Assembly: GCA_021521415.1 (NCBI GenBank)
Contig: JAIQDT010001094.1
Location: 1-64,000, forward strand
Reading direction: 5' to 3'
Source of the DNA: Bidens hawaiensis
Taxonomy: Eukaryota; Streptophyta; Magnoliopsida; Asterales; Asteraceae
DNA: 64,000 bases
This document shows, one piece after another, positions 22,721-32,712 of this stretch. The translations under genes were made by a program, and so were the position numbers. The notes beneath the pieces were generated by a model. It had not been told where the DNA came from, did no database searches, and saw nothing but the letters and a program-made list of their open reading frames with translations. Numbering within the stretch: the first letter of the stretch is position 1; every line of letters begins with the position of its first letter.

Positions 22721-22728
22721 ACTTAATC

Positions 22729-23129
22729 TAATCATATTTAAGCCACGACACGCCATTCCTTTATCTAAACAAGTTGAGATGCCAAAAACAACAAAGTTTT
22801 TGGCTTGTAAATGACTAGTACTCAAGTTGTAAGTGGATTAAGTGATCACAAACGATTTAAAGAGTGTTAAACAGCTAATAATAAAGATGTAACTAAAGTC
22901 ATTAGCGTTGGCATATAACATCTTCCATAAATCCAAACTTAAGGAGTCATCATGACAATATTAAAACTCGAAGGGCATCATATTAGTCACATTAATACTA
23001 CAGGGATCTTAATCGAACCACCCTTTCCACACACCATACTCATACATGCATATATATATATATATATCGAAGCTTACACCATTTTCAATTACAAATCTTT
23101 CTGGGCTTCTGTTAGAAACAAGAAAAAGG
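22729..23129 (+). other. 5' flank of the pectin acetylesterase gene
   Basis: Non-coding DNA upstream of the esterase start codon. A TA-rich run CATATATATATATATATC lies at about 23047-23068, roughly 65-80 bp before the ATG, and may serve as a TATA region. No other element was recognised. Confidence 0.4.
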
Positions 23130-24377
23130 ATGGTTTCATTAAGATGCACATTTATAGTGTGTGTGATGTTGTTTCTAAACATCCAAAGTTCTGAGGAGGT
23201 GAAGCTAACCATTATTGAAAGTGCTGTAGCCAAAGGAGCAGGTGCTCCTTTTTTCCTATTTGATATATTCATAATTCTAGTAACATAAAGTTGTAAATTG
23301 ATCATGAATTAAGGAGTGATGAGATTTGTTGATGGTGCAGTTTGTTTGGATGGAAGCCCACCTGCATACCAGTTTGATCAAGGATTTGGAGATGGCGTCA
23401 ACAATTGGTTGGTTCATATGCAGGTTTGACATGAATCACACCAATTGTTTTACGTAAATATATCATATTTTGTATAGATAATTAACAAACTATTCATTAT
23501 TAATGGAGTGTTAAAGACTTGTCACTTTGTGATATATGGTTAGACAAATTTTACAAATACATTTATGAGTTATGACTAAGGAGAAGGAGACAATATAATT
23601 AAGTTAGTATATTAGCTTTTACTCTCGTATCATTAATATGGGAGACCGAAATATACTTTGATCAGAGGTACGTGCTAAAAGACAATATGAGATTTTGAAT
23701 CTCAAACTATCTCCAATGCTACGTAGACGCCCTTAGGCATTCTTAACCGTCACGTCATTTGACACGTAATATTCTTACAAATTCTTAAAAACCTTAATTT
23801 CATCTCCAACCCTACAAATATCCTTACCCTTTTTAATTTCCATCTTATCACTTATCTTATTACACACAACATTTATATAAAACTTTTTTTTTTACCTTGA
23901 GCCCACCTCACAATCAAAAAGCAACAAAAACCAAAGCCGTTATGAAAGGGCATGGTTGCTAAGGTCAAGGTTCCCGGTAGTAAGAGCTACTAAGCTAGGG
24001 CCATTAAGGACATAATTTAAGTATTTAATGCATATGATTTTTAGATTCAAGGATATCAGTCAGTTTGAAACTTAAGTCTTTTTTTTTTGTCCAATTCTAT
24101 CTACGTGCGTGAATATGATGTGGGTCAACTTTGAAAAGTATAATAAATGTCTTTTAGCTTCTACCCGAGTCAAATTTCTAATATTTGGCCTCCATGTGAC
24201 TTAGACTTGTATACCCTATTACCCTAACAAATATTTTAGTCTTTCATTCTATACGTGGGTACATGATACGTGAATTTATTGTCACTTGGACCATGACTAT
24301 ATATGTCTTTTATCTTCTACCCGAGTCAAATTTATTTTCTGAACCATTGAAGTATATATCTCATAAAAAATTGACTA

Positions 24378-24457
<80 letters not shown>

Positions 24458-26692
24458 TGAAATTTATCATATGAAAGAACAAATGATGACACATTGACAA
24501 AAGGCTTCATTAGTGTTTTTTGAAGCTAAAAACACGACATGGCAATACCACATGGCATCTTCTCATAACCGAAAAACAAAGTATAATGTTTTTTAGGTAG
24601 ACATGTCATGTTTTCATATTATGGTAAGGCTTTTAAATTTACATGTAATGATTTAGTATTAGATAACTGATTAAATTTTTTATAAGGCTAGTAAATTGAA
24701 CTTCAATAATAATTGGGTCAAAGTGCCTAGACTCGCTATTTTCCCTAAAAAATAGTTGTGAGATTTGTTGGATGCAAAGCCAGAATGCTTGGCAAGTGAT
24801 CTAGCCCTTCAAACTTTATGTTAATTATTATGATTACTTGACATATTTTTTTATTACATTAACACTCACATGTAATGTCGTCTTAGGCAGGAGGATGGTG
24901 TCATACAGTAGAAGATTGTGTTAAAAGAAAAACGTTGAGCTACGGATTGGGATCTTCAAAGTTGATGTCGGAATTGCACTTCACAGGGCTTTTGAGCAAT
25001 CAACAAGATCAAAATCCTAGTACCCATTTGACCTAACCATAAATACTAAACTTAGCATATATTCAACTTTTAAGGTTTCTTTTAAGTTTAATGTTGAAAC
25101 ATTTTATTTTCAGACCTCTATAACTGGAATCGGGTGTACATGAGATATTGTGACGGGTCATCATTTACCGGAGATGTGGAAGAAGTTGATCATGTAAATC
25201 AATAAATCTTACACTTTAAACTATATACCCAGCTCAGATAATCTTAATTATAACAAAGTACATTTTTTAATATGTTACCCTTTCAATATAGGCCAACGAA
25301 CTATACTTTAGAGGTGCAAGGGTGTTTAATGCCATTGTAGAGGAGCTAATGAGCCTTGGAATGAAGGATGCACAAAATGTAACTTGCCCTTCTTCGGTTA
25401 ATTAGAAAAATATTATTATACCTTTATAACCTACCTTCATAAACCATCGATGGGGTAAAGTGTATTAATATTTTGTTATGGTGTACAAAAATATGTGATA
25501 TCATAGGTTCTTTTCTCTGGGTGTTCAGCTGGTGGTTTGGCTTCAACATTGCTTTGCGACAAGTTTCACGGATTCTTCCCACCAAGTACTAAAGTAAAAT
25601 GCATGCCGGTTATTTTCCTCATGTGTAAGCCCATTGTTTTTTCTCTTTCAAATATGCGCACAAGTATACATAGAGCTAGAATTTATCATTCGCAACAAAT
25701 ATGATTGTTTTCTAATGCAAATGTTTCAACAGGAAAGACCTATCTGGAGAGTACCGTTTTGAGCAATACTTTGACAAAATCGTCACCTTACATGTACTCC
25801 ATCTCTTTCTCTAGGCTCAAAGACTTTACTTTTATCTTTTATAAACAATGAATCAGTTTTCTATCATTTTAGGGATCGGCGAATAGTTTACCATCCGGAT
25901 GCACTTCAAATATGAAACCCGGTTTAGTAAGACCGCTTATCGATTTAATTCGGCCATTACTCTTTGTTTACTTGTTTAAATCAAAATTGTACTAATTTTT
26001 CAAAATTCAATTTCCATTGCAGTGTTTCTTCCCTGAATTCACTATGCCTTACATCAACACACCTATTTTCGTAGTAAACTCGGCTTTCGATACATGGCAG
26101 GTTAGTTCTATATATGCATATATTTCGTGACATTCGATCATAACATGTGCATTGTCTCTCATTAGTTGTTTTACCTTAAACTTTTCAAGGTAGCCAACAT
26201 GTTTGCAACAAATGAATCCGATCCCAATGGTGAGTTCACTAAGTGCAAAAATGATCTGAAAGAATGTTCGACATCGCAGCTTCAACGACTCCAAGGTGAT
26301 AAATGCAATTACCTTATTTCATTCTTGATATAACATTTTCATGACATTGTTTTCCCATTTGCGCTACAGAGTTCCGTTCAGGATTTTTAGGGTCGATTAA
26401 TTCGGTTACTAAGAGTCCAACCGAAGGACGGCTTATAAACACTTGCTACACTCACTGCCAAACTGATGAATCGACGTGGTTCGCAAATGCTACATCGAAA
26501 CTAGGCGATAAGGTAAAATGCATTGGCTATAGTGTATCTTAAACATAGTTATTGTTTCACATATATATATATATGTTTGTTCTAAAACGACTGGTATTGC
26601 AGACCATTGCAGAGGGAGTTGATGATTGGTATAATGACAGAAGCGAGTTCCAAAAGATAGATACCGAGCATGTGGATCCACACTATTGTTAG
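23130..26692 (+). pseudogene. Pectin acetylesterase (CE13 family), 12 exons, frameshifted in exon 6
   Basis: Enzyme of the plant PAE/Notum family that removes acetyl groups from pectin in the cell wall. Exons: 23130-23241, 23341-23423, 24887-25019, 25114-25193, 25292-25378, 25507-25624, 25733-25793, 25873-25926, 26023-26100, 26190-26295, 26370-26512, 26603-26692, all GT-AG. The N-terminus MVSLRCTFIVCVMLFLNIQS is a signal peptide. Family landmarks in order: [44 protein letters not shown] (serine nucleophile), NSAFDTWQ (aspartate) and CYTHCQ (histidine). In exon 6, after KVKC (about 25602), the frame shifts: the downstream AGYFPH..KDLSG text is in another frame, consistent with loss of about 7 nt. 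The original frame meets TGA at the exon 6/7 join, before the Asp and His. A working full-length protein is not predicted, unless this is a sequence error. Confidence 0.88.
24380..24457 (+). repeat. (TTA)n microsatellite in esterase intron 2
   Basis: About 26 uninterrupted TTA/ATT units inside the 1463-bp second intron (23424-24886), by far the longest intron of the gene. No transposon boundary was found in that intron. Confidence 0.95.
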
Positions 26693-26724
26693 GCTCGCTA
26701 TGTTTGAATGTTAATGATGACATT

Positions 26725-27683
26725 TGAAGAAGCGTGGATCGACTCACTGGTAGACGATCTACTTTCCTCGGGTGTGATTATGCAATTTCACCGATGGTTT
26801 CTCTTGGATCTGATGGATCTTCCACCTACAAAATGAACAGCACCGTAAACTTACCCCTCAGAAAGGGACAGAGGGGTCCTCTTTGGGGTAACCCTCCGGT
26901 GCGAGAATAAGTATTTGTGAGAGAAGATAATAATATGTGAGAGTAAGGAATTTAGAGTGTATTGCTTAATAGCTGAATACTCTGTGATTGTATGTTGTCA
27001 GGTGATATCTGATGATCCTTCCTTGTGGAGTTGATGCTGTATTTATAGTGCTAGGGTTTCCACTGATTGGGCTCAGACCCAATTAGGGTTTTGTTGGCCT
27101 CCTCCAATTGCTTGGCGCCACGTGTCCTTGGGGACACCTGGTGCTTTCTCATTGGTTGTAATCACGTGGTAGCACATGTGTCATGCTGAGTTGTCCACAT
27201 TTCATTTGGCAGCTGTCAACATCAGCATATTCTTATTCCTTAAAAAGATACCTTCTGGAAGGTTGTCTGACGTGCACAATCAAGGTTGCCCTAATCCTGA
27301 TTTGGATAAGGACGAGGTTGATTATGTGCATGTGTGATATGCGCCAATCCTGAGGATGCGCGAGGTCTTCTCTTTATTCTCACGCGCAGATGTTTCATGC
27401 GCAGATGTGATATGCGCCGCGCGCTGATGCGCCACGCGCATATGTGATATGCGTGAGCATATGTGTGCCTGGGCATATGATGCCTGAGCATGTGTGGTGC
27501 TTGGGCATATGATGCCTGAGCATGTGTGGTGCCTGGGCATATGCTGCCTGAGCATATGTGATATGCGCCATGCGCGTAGGTTTTGGCTTAGTGCCTTCAT
27601 AATGTCTTGATTTCAAGCTTCTTGTCTTTATCTTGTGGGTTGACCCGCCTTGCTCCGTGTTGAGGCGGGTACATACCTCTTCA
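26725..27683 (-). repeat. 3' LTR of Tat-B
   Basis: Copy of 38247-39205. It contains an inner set of GCATATG/GCCTGAGCATGTG repeats (about 27420-27565) and a minus-strand TATA box at 27041-27048. Confidence 0.95.
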
Positions 27684-27696
27684 AGCCCCCCCAGTC
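27684..27696 (-). promoter_or_regulatory. Polypurine tract of Tat-B
   Basis: On the minus strand GACTGGGGGGGCT directly precedes the 3' LTR. This fixes the element's orientation. Confidence 0.8.
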
Positions 27697-27920
27697 TAAT
27701 GTGTGTCTTGTCTCGCGCGAGCGAGGTAAGATAGATGTTAGACTAAATAGTTTGCTCTTTTAATAGGTATTTTGTCTTTTTCTTCTTATTATTCACCGTT
27801 GCGCGAAATTCTATCCTCTCGGTTGCAAACGAATCGTCCCTGGACGTGGTTGGTTGTTGCTGACGTGGTTCAGTGATGGAGACGTGTCAGGCCTTTCGTG
27901 TGCTCGAGGTGCTACAGTTG

Positions 27921-28107
27921 CCTTTCGTGTCCCCTCACATGCTGTCAGGGACACGTGTCGCGCTCGCGTTGGTCCGTTCCTGCGAGTGGTGGCGCGTGAA
28001 CTCTGGCAGCAGCCGTATAGTTTCCTTTCATGTCCCCTCACACAGTGTCAGGGACACGTGTCGCGCTCGCAGTGGCTTAAACCTGCGAGTGGGGGCGCGT
28101 GAATTCC
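27921..28107 (+). repeat. 103-bp tandem duplication upstream of the Tat-B antisense promoter
   Basis: Two copies begin CCTTTCGTGTCCCCTCACA (27921) and CCTTTCATGTCCCCTCACA (28024). Both carry AGGGACACGTGTCGCGCTCG, including a CACGTG (G-box) core. The position just upstream of the TATA box suggests an enhancer-like block. Confidence 0.8.
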
Positions 28108-28137
28108 GTTCAGCACCAAAATTTCTCTCTCCTGGGC

Positions 28138-28146
28138 CTATAAAAG
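28138..28146 (+). promoter_or_regulatory. TATA box of the Tat-B antisense gene
   Basis: CTATAAAAG about 140 bp upstream of the ATG at 28287. It is oriented opposite to the LTR promoter. Confidence 0.65.
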
Positions 28147-28286
28147 CCAGCCCTTAGAGGGTTTTGTTTCCTTCATCTTCTTGTTTATTATTCTGAACTT
28201 TTTCTTTCTTTATCTTCTGATTACCTTTGTTCTGCTTCCCGAATATCTGTTATTCAGAAGCACCCTTTGTTCGCTGTCACAGTTGC

Positions 28287-31200
28287 ATGTCTGATAGCTC
28301 AGACAACACAAACTCCCCCATCCATTGCCGTAGAAAATCATTAGTCATGTCTACATTGAAGAAGACCGGCAAGGGGAAGAAGGCTGCTGAGGTCTCATCG
28401 GAGGAGGTAGGGAGGACCAAGGCGGTGAAGAGGTGGAATGAAATCCCCTGCAAATTGAAGCAGGCTGATCTTGACAGCCTTATTGCCTCTCAGGGTTTTC
28501 CCCCCCTGTTTGGCTGCATGTTGCCTGTGGCCGGGCAAACGGCGGCGGACCCGCCTACCGGCTATATATCCCTATATAGCCATTTTTTCACCCACTGCAA
28601 CCTTCGTCTCCCGATGACAAGGTTTGTGGGTGCACTGCTTCAGTTTTATGGGATTCATATATCCCAAGTCCATCCGTTTGGACTTGTGCGCATGACTCAC
28701 TTTGAGTTCATGTGCAAATCCCAGCGCGAGGAGCCCACCCCTCGGCGCTTTCAATTTTTTTACAAGCCCAAGATCCAAGACAGTTGGTTCTCTTTTATTC
28801 CTCGCAGTCAGAAGGTGAAGTGCTCCACTGTTTCATTCAAGAGCCTTCATGACTGGTCTGAGAGGTTCTTTTACATAAGGGCTGGTGTGATCCCCATCCG
28901 TATGACCATGCGCTCGATTTCTTCTGCGCCTGCGGATGTGGGTGTCCTCAAGAACCCAACTGGCGCCTGGGTTAATAAGCTGACCGTTGAACCATCCCCC
29001 GCCAAGAACATTTGTGAGGAGGCGCTGGTGGGGGTTGGTATGAGCAAGAGGTGGGCGGACAGCGCGCTTGAGCCCGTTATCCAAGTCGACGGGTTATGTA
29101 AGTTTTATCTCATTGCTTTACTTCTGCGCGAACATATTTCTTTTTGCTGAACTCATTTGACTTGTTTTGTGCAGTCACCAATGAGTATATCCATGCTGCC
29201 TATGATGAGCACATGGAGGGTGGCTCCGTCGCGCTTGGCGCTGGGGAGGTTGGTTTCCCTGATCGCTTTGAGGACATGTTCATCCCTGTTGATCTGGGAT
29301 TTGTCTTCGACAGCGATGCGCCTGGTAAGCCTTTGTACTTATGCATTTTTCTTTATAATACCAAAATTTGCTAACACTTCTGTTGCATGTATTGTAGATG
29401 CGCTCGAAAACTACGAGCTGGAGCTCGCGGAAGAGGAGGAGGAGGAGGCGCCCCAACTAAAGCGTAAAGCTAAGGGGAAAACTGGCGCAGGGGCCAGTAA
29501 GAGACAGAAAAAAGATGTTGCCCCTGTTGTTCAGGACCCTCCTACTCAGGCGGGGGGATTTGGGAAAACCCAAGAGTTTACCACCAAGGTTTCCTTGTCT
29601 TCCCTGCCTATAAAAGTGGGCAGACCTCCTGTCCACCTGAGGCATGGTGCCACCACCTCTTTCCTTCGCGCGGCGGAAACGCCCGCGACAGGTAAACTTT
29701 GCTTTTTCTTTATGGTTCTATGAGCGCGATCCTTATAGGATTACTAATGAATCTTGTCTTACTCAAATGTTTGTAGAGCCGGCGACAGCGCAACAAGATG
29801 TCGAGGCTGCGCCGGAGGTCGCTTCGAAGTCCCCCGTTTTACCCTCAAAGAAGGGTAGAATGGACTTCATGGCGATGTTTGCTGCGCGAACGGAGTTGCG
29901 CCAAGGTACGTATTGCGCTCTTATTTTCTGACTCTTTTAGATCAAGTCCTGAACCATTTCTTGTTGTTGATTTTTTCATAGAAGCCGTAGCTGGTGCACA
30001 AGCTTCTGGCGGCGCTCCTGGCGCCGTTGCCAGCGCCGTTGGCTCTGCTCCTGCTCCTGCAAGCGATGAATCTCCCCTCATCGGCATTACTAAGGAGCAG
30101 GAGGCCGTTTTGCGCGCCGACTTGGCGGCGTCGAGACCTCCCTCACCTCCTCCTGCGCACAGCCGTCCCCGCGAGACCGATTTTGATTCTAGGTCGCAGG
30201 AGAAGAGGCCAATTTCAGAGGAGGGTGAGGAGTTTGAAGTTGAAGACTCTGCGGGGGCCCGCGCCAGCCCTGCAGCGCCACGAGGTTTCGCGGCGGAGCC
30301 TTCTCGTGGGGCTGGCGCTGACTTTTCTGCTTCATCCCCGCAGGTATAGGTTATTTTTGTTCCGCTGCGCGGACTTCCATCTTAGTGTTTTGATAACTTA
30401 GATAATTACTTTGCTTTTGCAGGAATCCGATCACATTTACCGCCCGAGATGGAATATAACTGAAGACAGCACCTTTCAGTCCATGGGTGTGTGTGCGGAA
30501 TTCTGGGCTCATGCTGTGCCTCCAACTGAAAGGAGGTTCCAGGAGGACCGCGCTCGCGACGACCTGCTCAACGACCATATGTTTGCTGGGTCGGCCTTCT
30601 TTGCTGCCTCCCAAGAGCTTCGCTCTGATTACGTAAAAGTACGTGATGCTCTTGTGGAAGCCAAGCAAGAGGCTAAGGTGTCTGCTTGGCATCTTTCTGA
30701 TGCTCGCGAGAGAGCTGAGAAGCTCCAAGCCGAGCTCAGTGAGAACAGAGCTAGTGCCAACAGCGCCTTCGTGAAGCGCGGTCATGAGCTTCAGGCTGCG
30801 CGGGAGAAGCTGCAGGCGGCGGAGGCGGACGCGGTGAAGTACTCGCGCCGAGCGCGCTAGTTGGAGCTTGAGGCGGAGGCGCGTGACCAAGCTCTTGTCC
30901 AGTCCATAACTGAAAAATCATCACTGGAGAGTGAGGTTGCGCGCCTGAAGAGGGAGCTGGCGGCCGCGCAGGCCGATAAAGATGAAGCTTTGGCGACGGC
31001 AGCGTCTAGCCAGGAAGCACGTGATGCTGCGCGGGCGGAAAAAGAAGAAATCTTGGCGGCAGCAGCGTCCGACAAAGAGGAGCTAAAAAAGACTAAGGAA
31101 ACTGTTGAGTTATTAAACTCTCAGGTTCCTGCCCTCGAGACGTCTGTTGCTGGCCTCGCGCAGGATCGCCAATGGCTGATCTCACAGGGCATGACTCGTT

Positions 31201-31781
31201 GCGCTTACGCGATGAAATACTCAGGCGAGTTTCAGGCCCTGGTGATGGATTGCAACGCTGCCGCGCGCTTGGTGGGCCGAGCTGAAGGGTTCACGGATGG
31301 TTACGAATATGGCATGTTGAAGAAGAACCCATCCGAGTACCCTTATCAGAGCGATGCTGCCTGCGCGGAAATGGCCGCGATGGGGGAGAAGTATATGAAT
31401 ACTCCCATTCCCATCCTTGCGCAGGTATTTTAACCTTAATGAGATTACCTTGACTTATTTTCTAAGTCTTTTTGTACTCATATTTTTGCTTATGATTTGC
31501 AGATATCCGCGCTTGCTGACCAGCCCGACCTCGGCGCGCTAAAGAAATTACTTGACGAGTGCAAAGGGGCTGGCGGCGGCGATGGCGCGGAGAATGCTGG
31601 CGTTGCTAGCGGCTCTGGCGTGGCCAAAGGATCCGCTCCTGACACTGTTGTGCCAGAAGACTCCATTCAAGATGAACAACTTGACTATGGTCAGTTTGGA
31701 GATGAAGAGGAGCAGGCTGCGCCAGATGCCGAGGGCGATGATGAGGATGATGAAGAGGCTGATGTCAACGTGGAGACTTGA
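28287..31781 (+). pseudogene. Seven-exon antisense gene of Tat-B (gypsy-type-transposon domain plus coiled coil), one nonsense codon
   Basis: Exons: 28287-29097, 29175-29324, 29398-29691, 29777-29905, 29982-30343, 30423-31424 and 31503-31781; six GT-AG introns of 73-85 bp. They join into one frame of 1009 codons, broken by one TAG (30858-30860) in exon 6. The N-terminal domain (GYISLYSHFFTHCNLRLP, HPFGLVRMTHFEFMC, SERFFYIRAGVIPI) parallels exon 1 of the Tat-A gene. A Lys/Glu-rich and Ala/Pro-rich linker follows, then YRPRWNI at the start of exon 6, preceded by an intron as in Tat-A. A long Glu/Ala coiled coil comes next, and the tail is strongly acidic (EDDEEADVNVET). An ATG at 28347 is an alternative start. 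No enzymatic motif was recognised and the role is unknown. The gene runs in the same direction as the upstream esterase and opposite to gag-pol. Confidence 0.8.
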
Positions 31782-32712
31782 GAAGCCCTTCATGTTTTTT
31801 TTTTTTTTTTTTTTTATTTGTAGTTTGTATCTCATCTTGTAAACTTGTAAATTTCAATGCTTTGGAATGAAATTTTGTTTTTCCCTTCTTCGCATCTTGC
31901 GCATTCCCACTCATCTCTTTATATCGCATGTTTGCTTGTTGAATATAAGATATGCTTGCACGTTGGAATAAGAACAAGGTTGTAAAGAATTTATTATACT
32001 TAACCCTTGTCATATTGTAAGTGATTTTGCCATATCTTGATTGTGTTGACACGTGTCTTGGCGCTTTCATTATTCCTCTTTTGCGCGACGTTATCGCGCG
32101 TTTATGGAATTATGAGTTTTTTAGCCTTACGCGTCAATGTGTTACTCAGATATCCATTACAACTTTATGCGCGACCTCGACCTGAGACCTTAACAACCAT
32201 GTTTTGGCATTTGCTTTGCCTTAGTTATGTTTAGGTGTTTTATGGTCAGGCTGCGCAGCATGCAGGATGGATGTTGTGAATTGTTTGAGCTAAGGCTCAC
32301 ATTATTGGGCTAAGGCCCTGACGTTTTAGAGTTAAGACTCTTTAACGCGTTTGCGCATGTATGTTTTACTTCGTTTTATTTTGTTTTGATGTCAATACAA
32401 TGTTGTCATATTGCTCAAAATTAATAAAGGGAAGTGTGAAACATGTATGCAAAAGGTAGTAGAATTGGGCTAAGGCCCTGACGTTTTAGAGTTAAGACTC
32501 GTTAACGCGTTTGAGCTTGAAGCTCGCGCATGTATGTTTTACTTCGTTTTTATTTCGTTTTGATGTCAATACAATGTTGTCATATTGCTCAAAACTAATA
32601 AAGGGAAGTGTGAAACATGTATGCAAAAGGTAATAGAATCCACATTAAGAGAAGATAGCGCGTATCATTATTCGTAATGGCTTAAAAAGCCTTGATTACA
32701 AACTTGATATTT
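31782..32712. other. Spacer between the antisense gene and pol in Tat-B
   Basis: Holds a poly-T run just after the antisense gene stop (31795-31815) and a 160-bp direct duplication (32305-32637). The two 3' ends, of the gene and of pol, converge here. No gene was seen. Confidence 0.6.
32305..32637 (+). repeat. 160-bp direct duplication in Tat-B
   Basis: Copies start TTGGGCTAAGGCCCTGACGT at 32305 and 32465. The second has a small extra GAGCTTGAAGCTC segment. Each contains TTAATAAAGGG, a possible poly(A) signal. Confidence 0.85.

Noticed and set aside
23424..24886. A transposon in the long esterase intron 2
   Set aside because: Apart from the (TTA)n run no terminal repeats or duplications were found.
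27291..27616. Minus-strand open frames rich in His/Met/Ala in the Tat-B LTR (also 38813-39246)
   Set aside because: They are translations of short GCATATG-type repeats in an LTR and lack any domain or start context.
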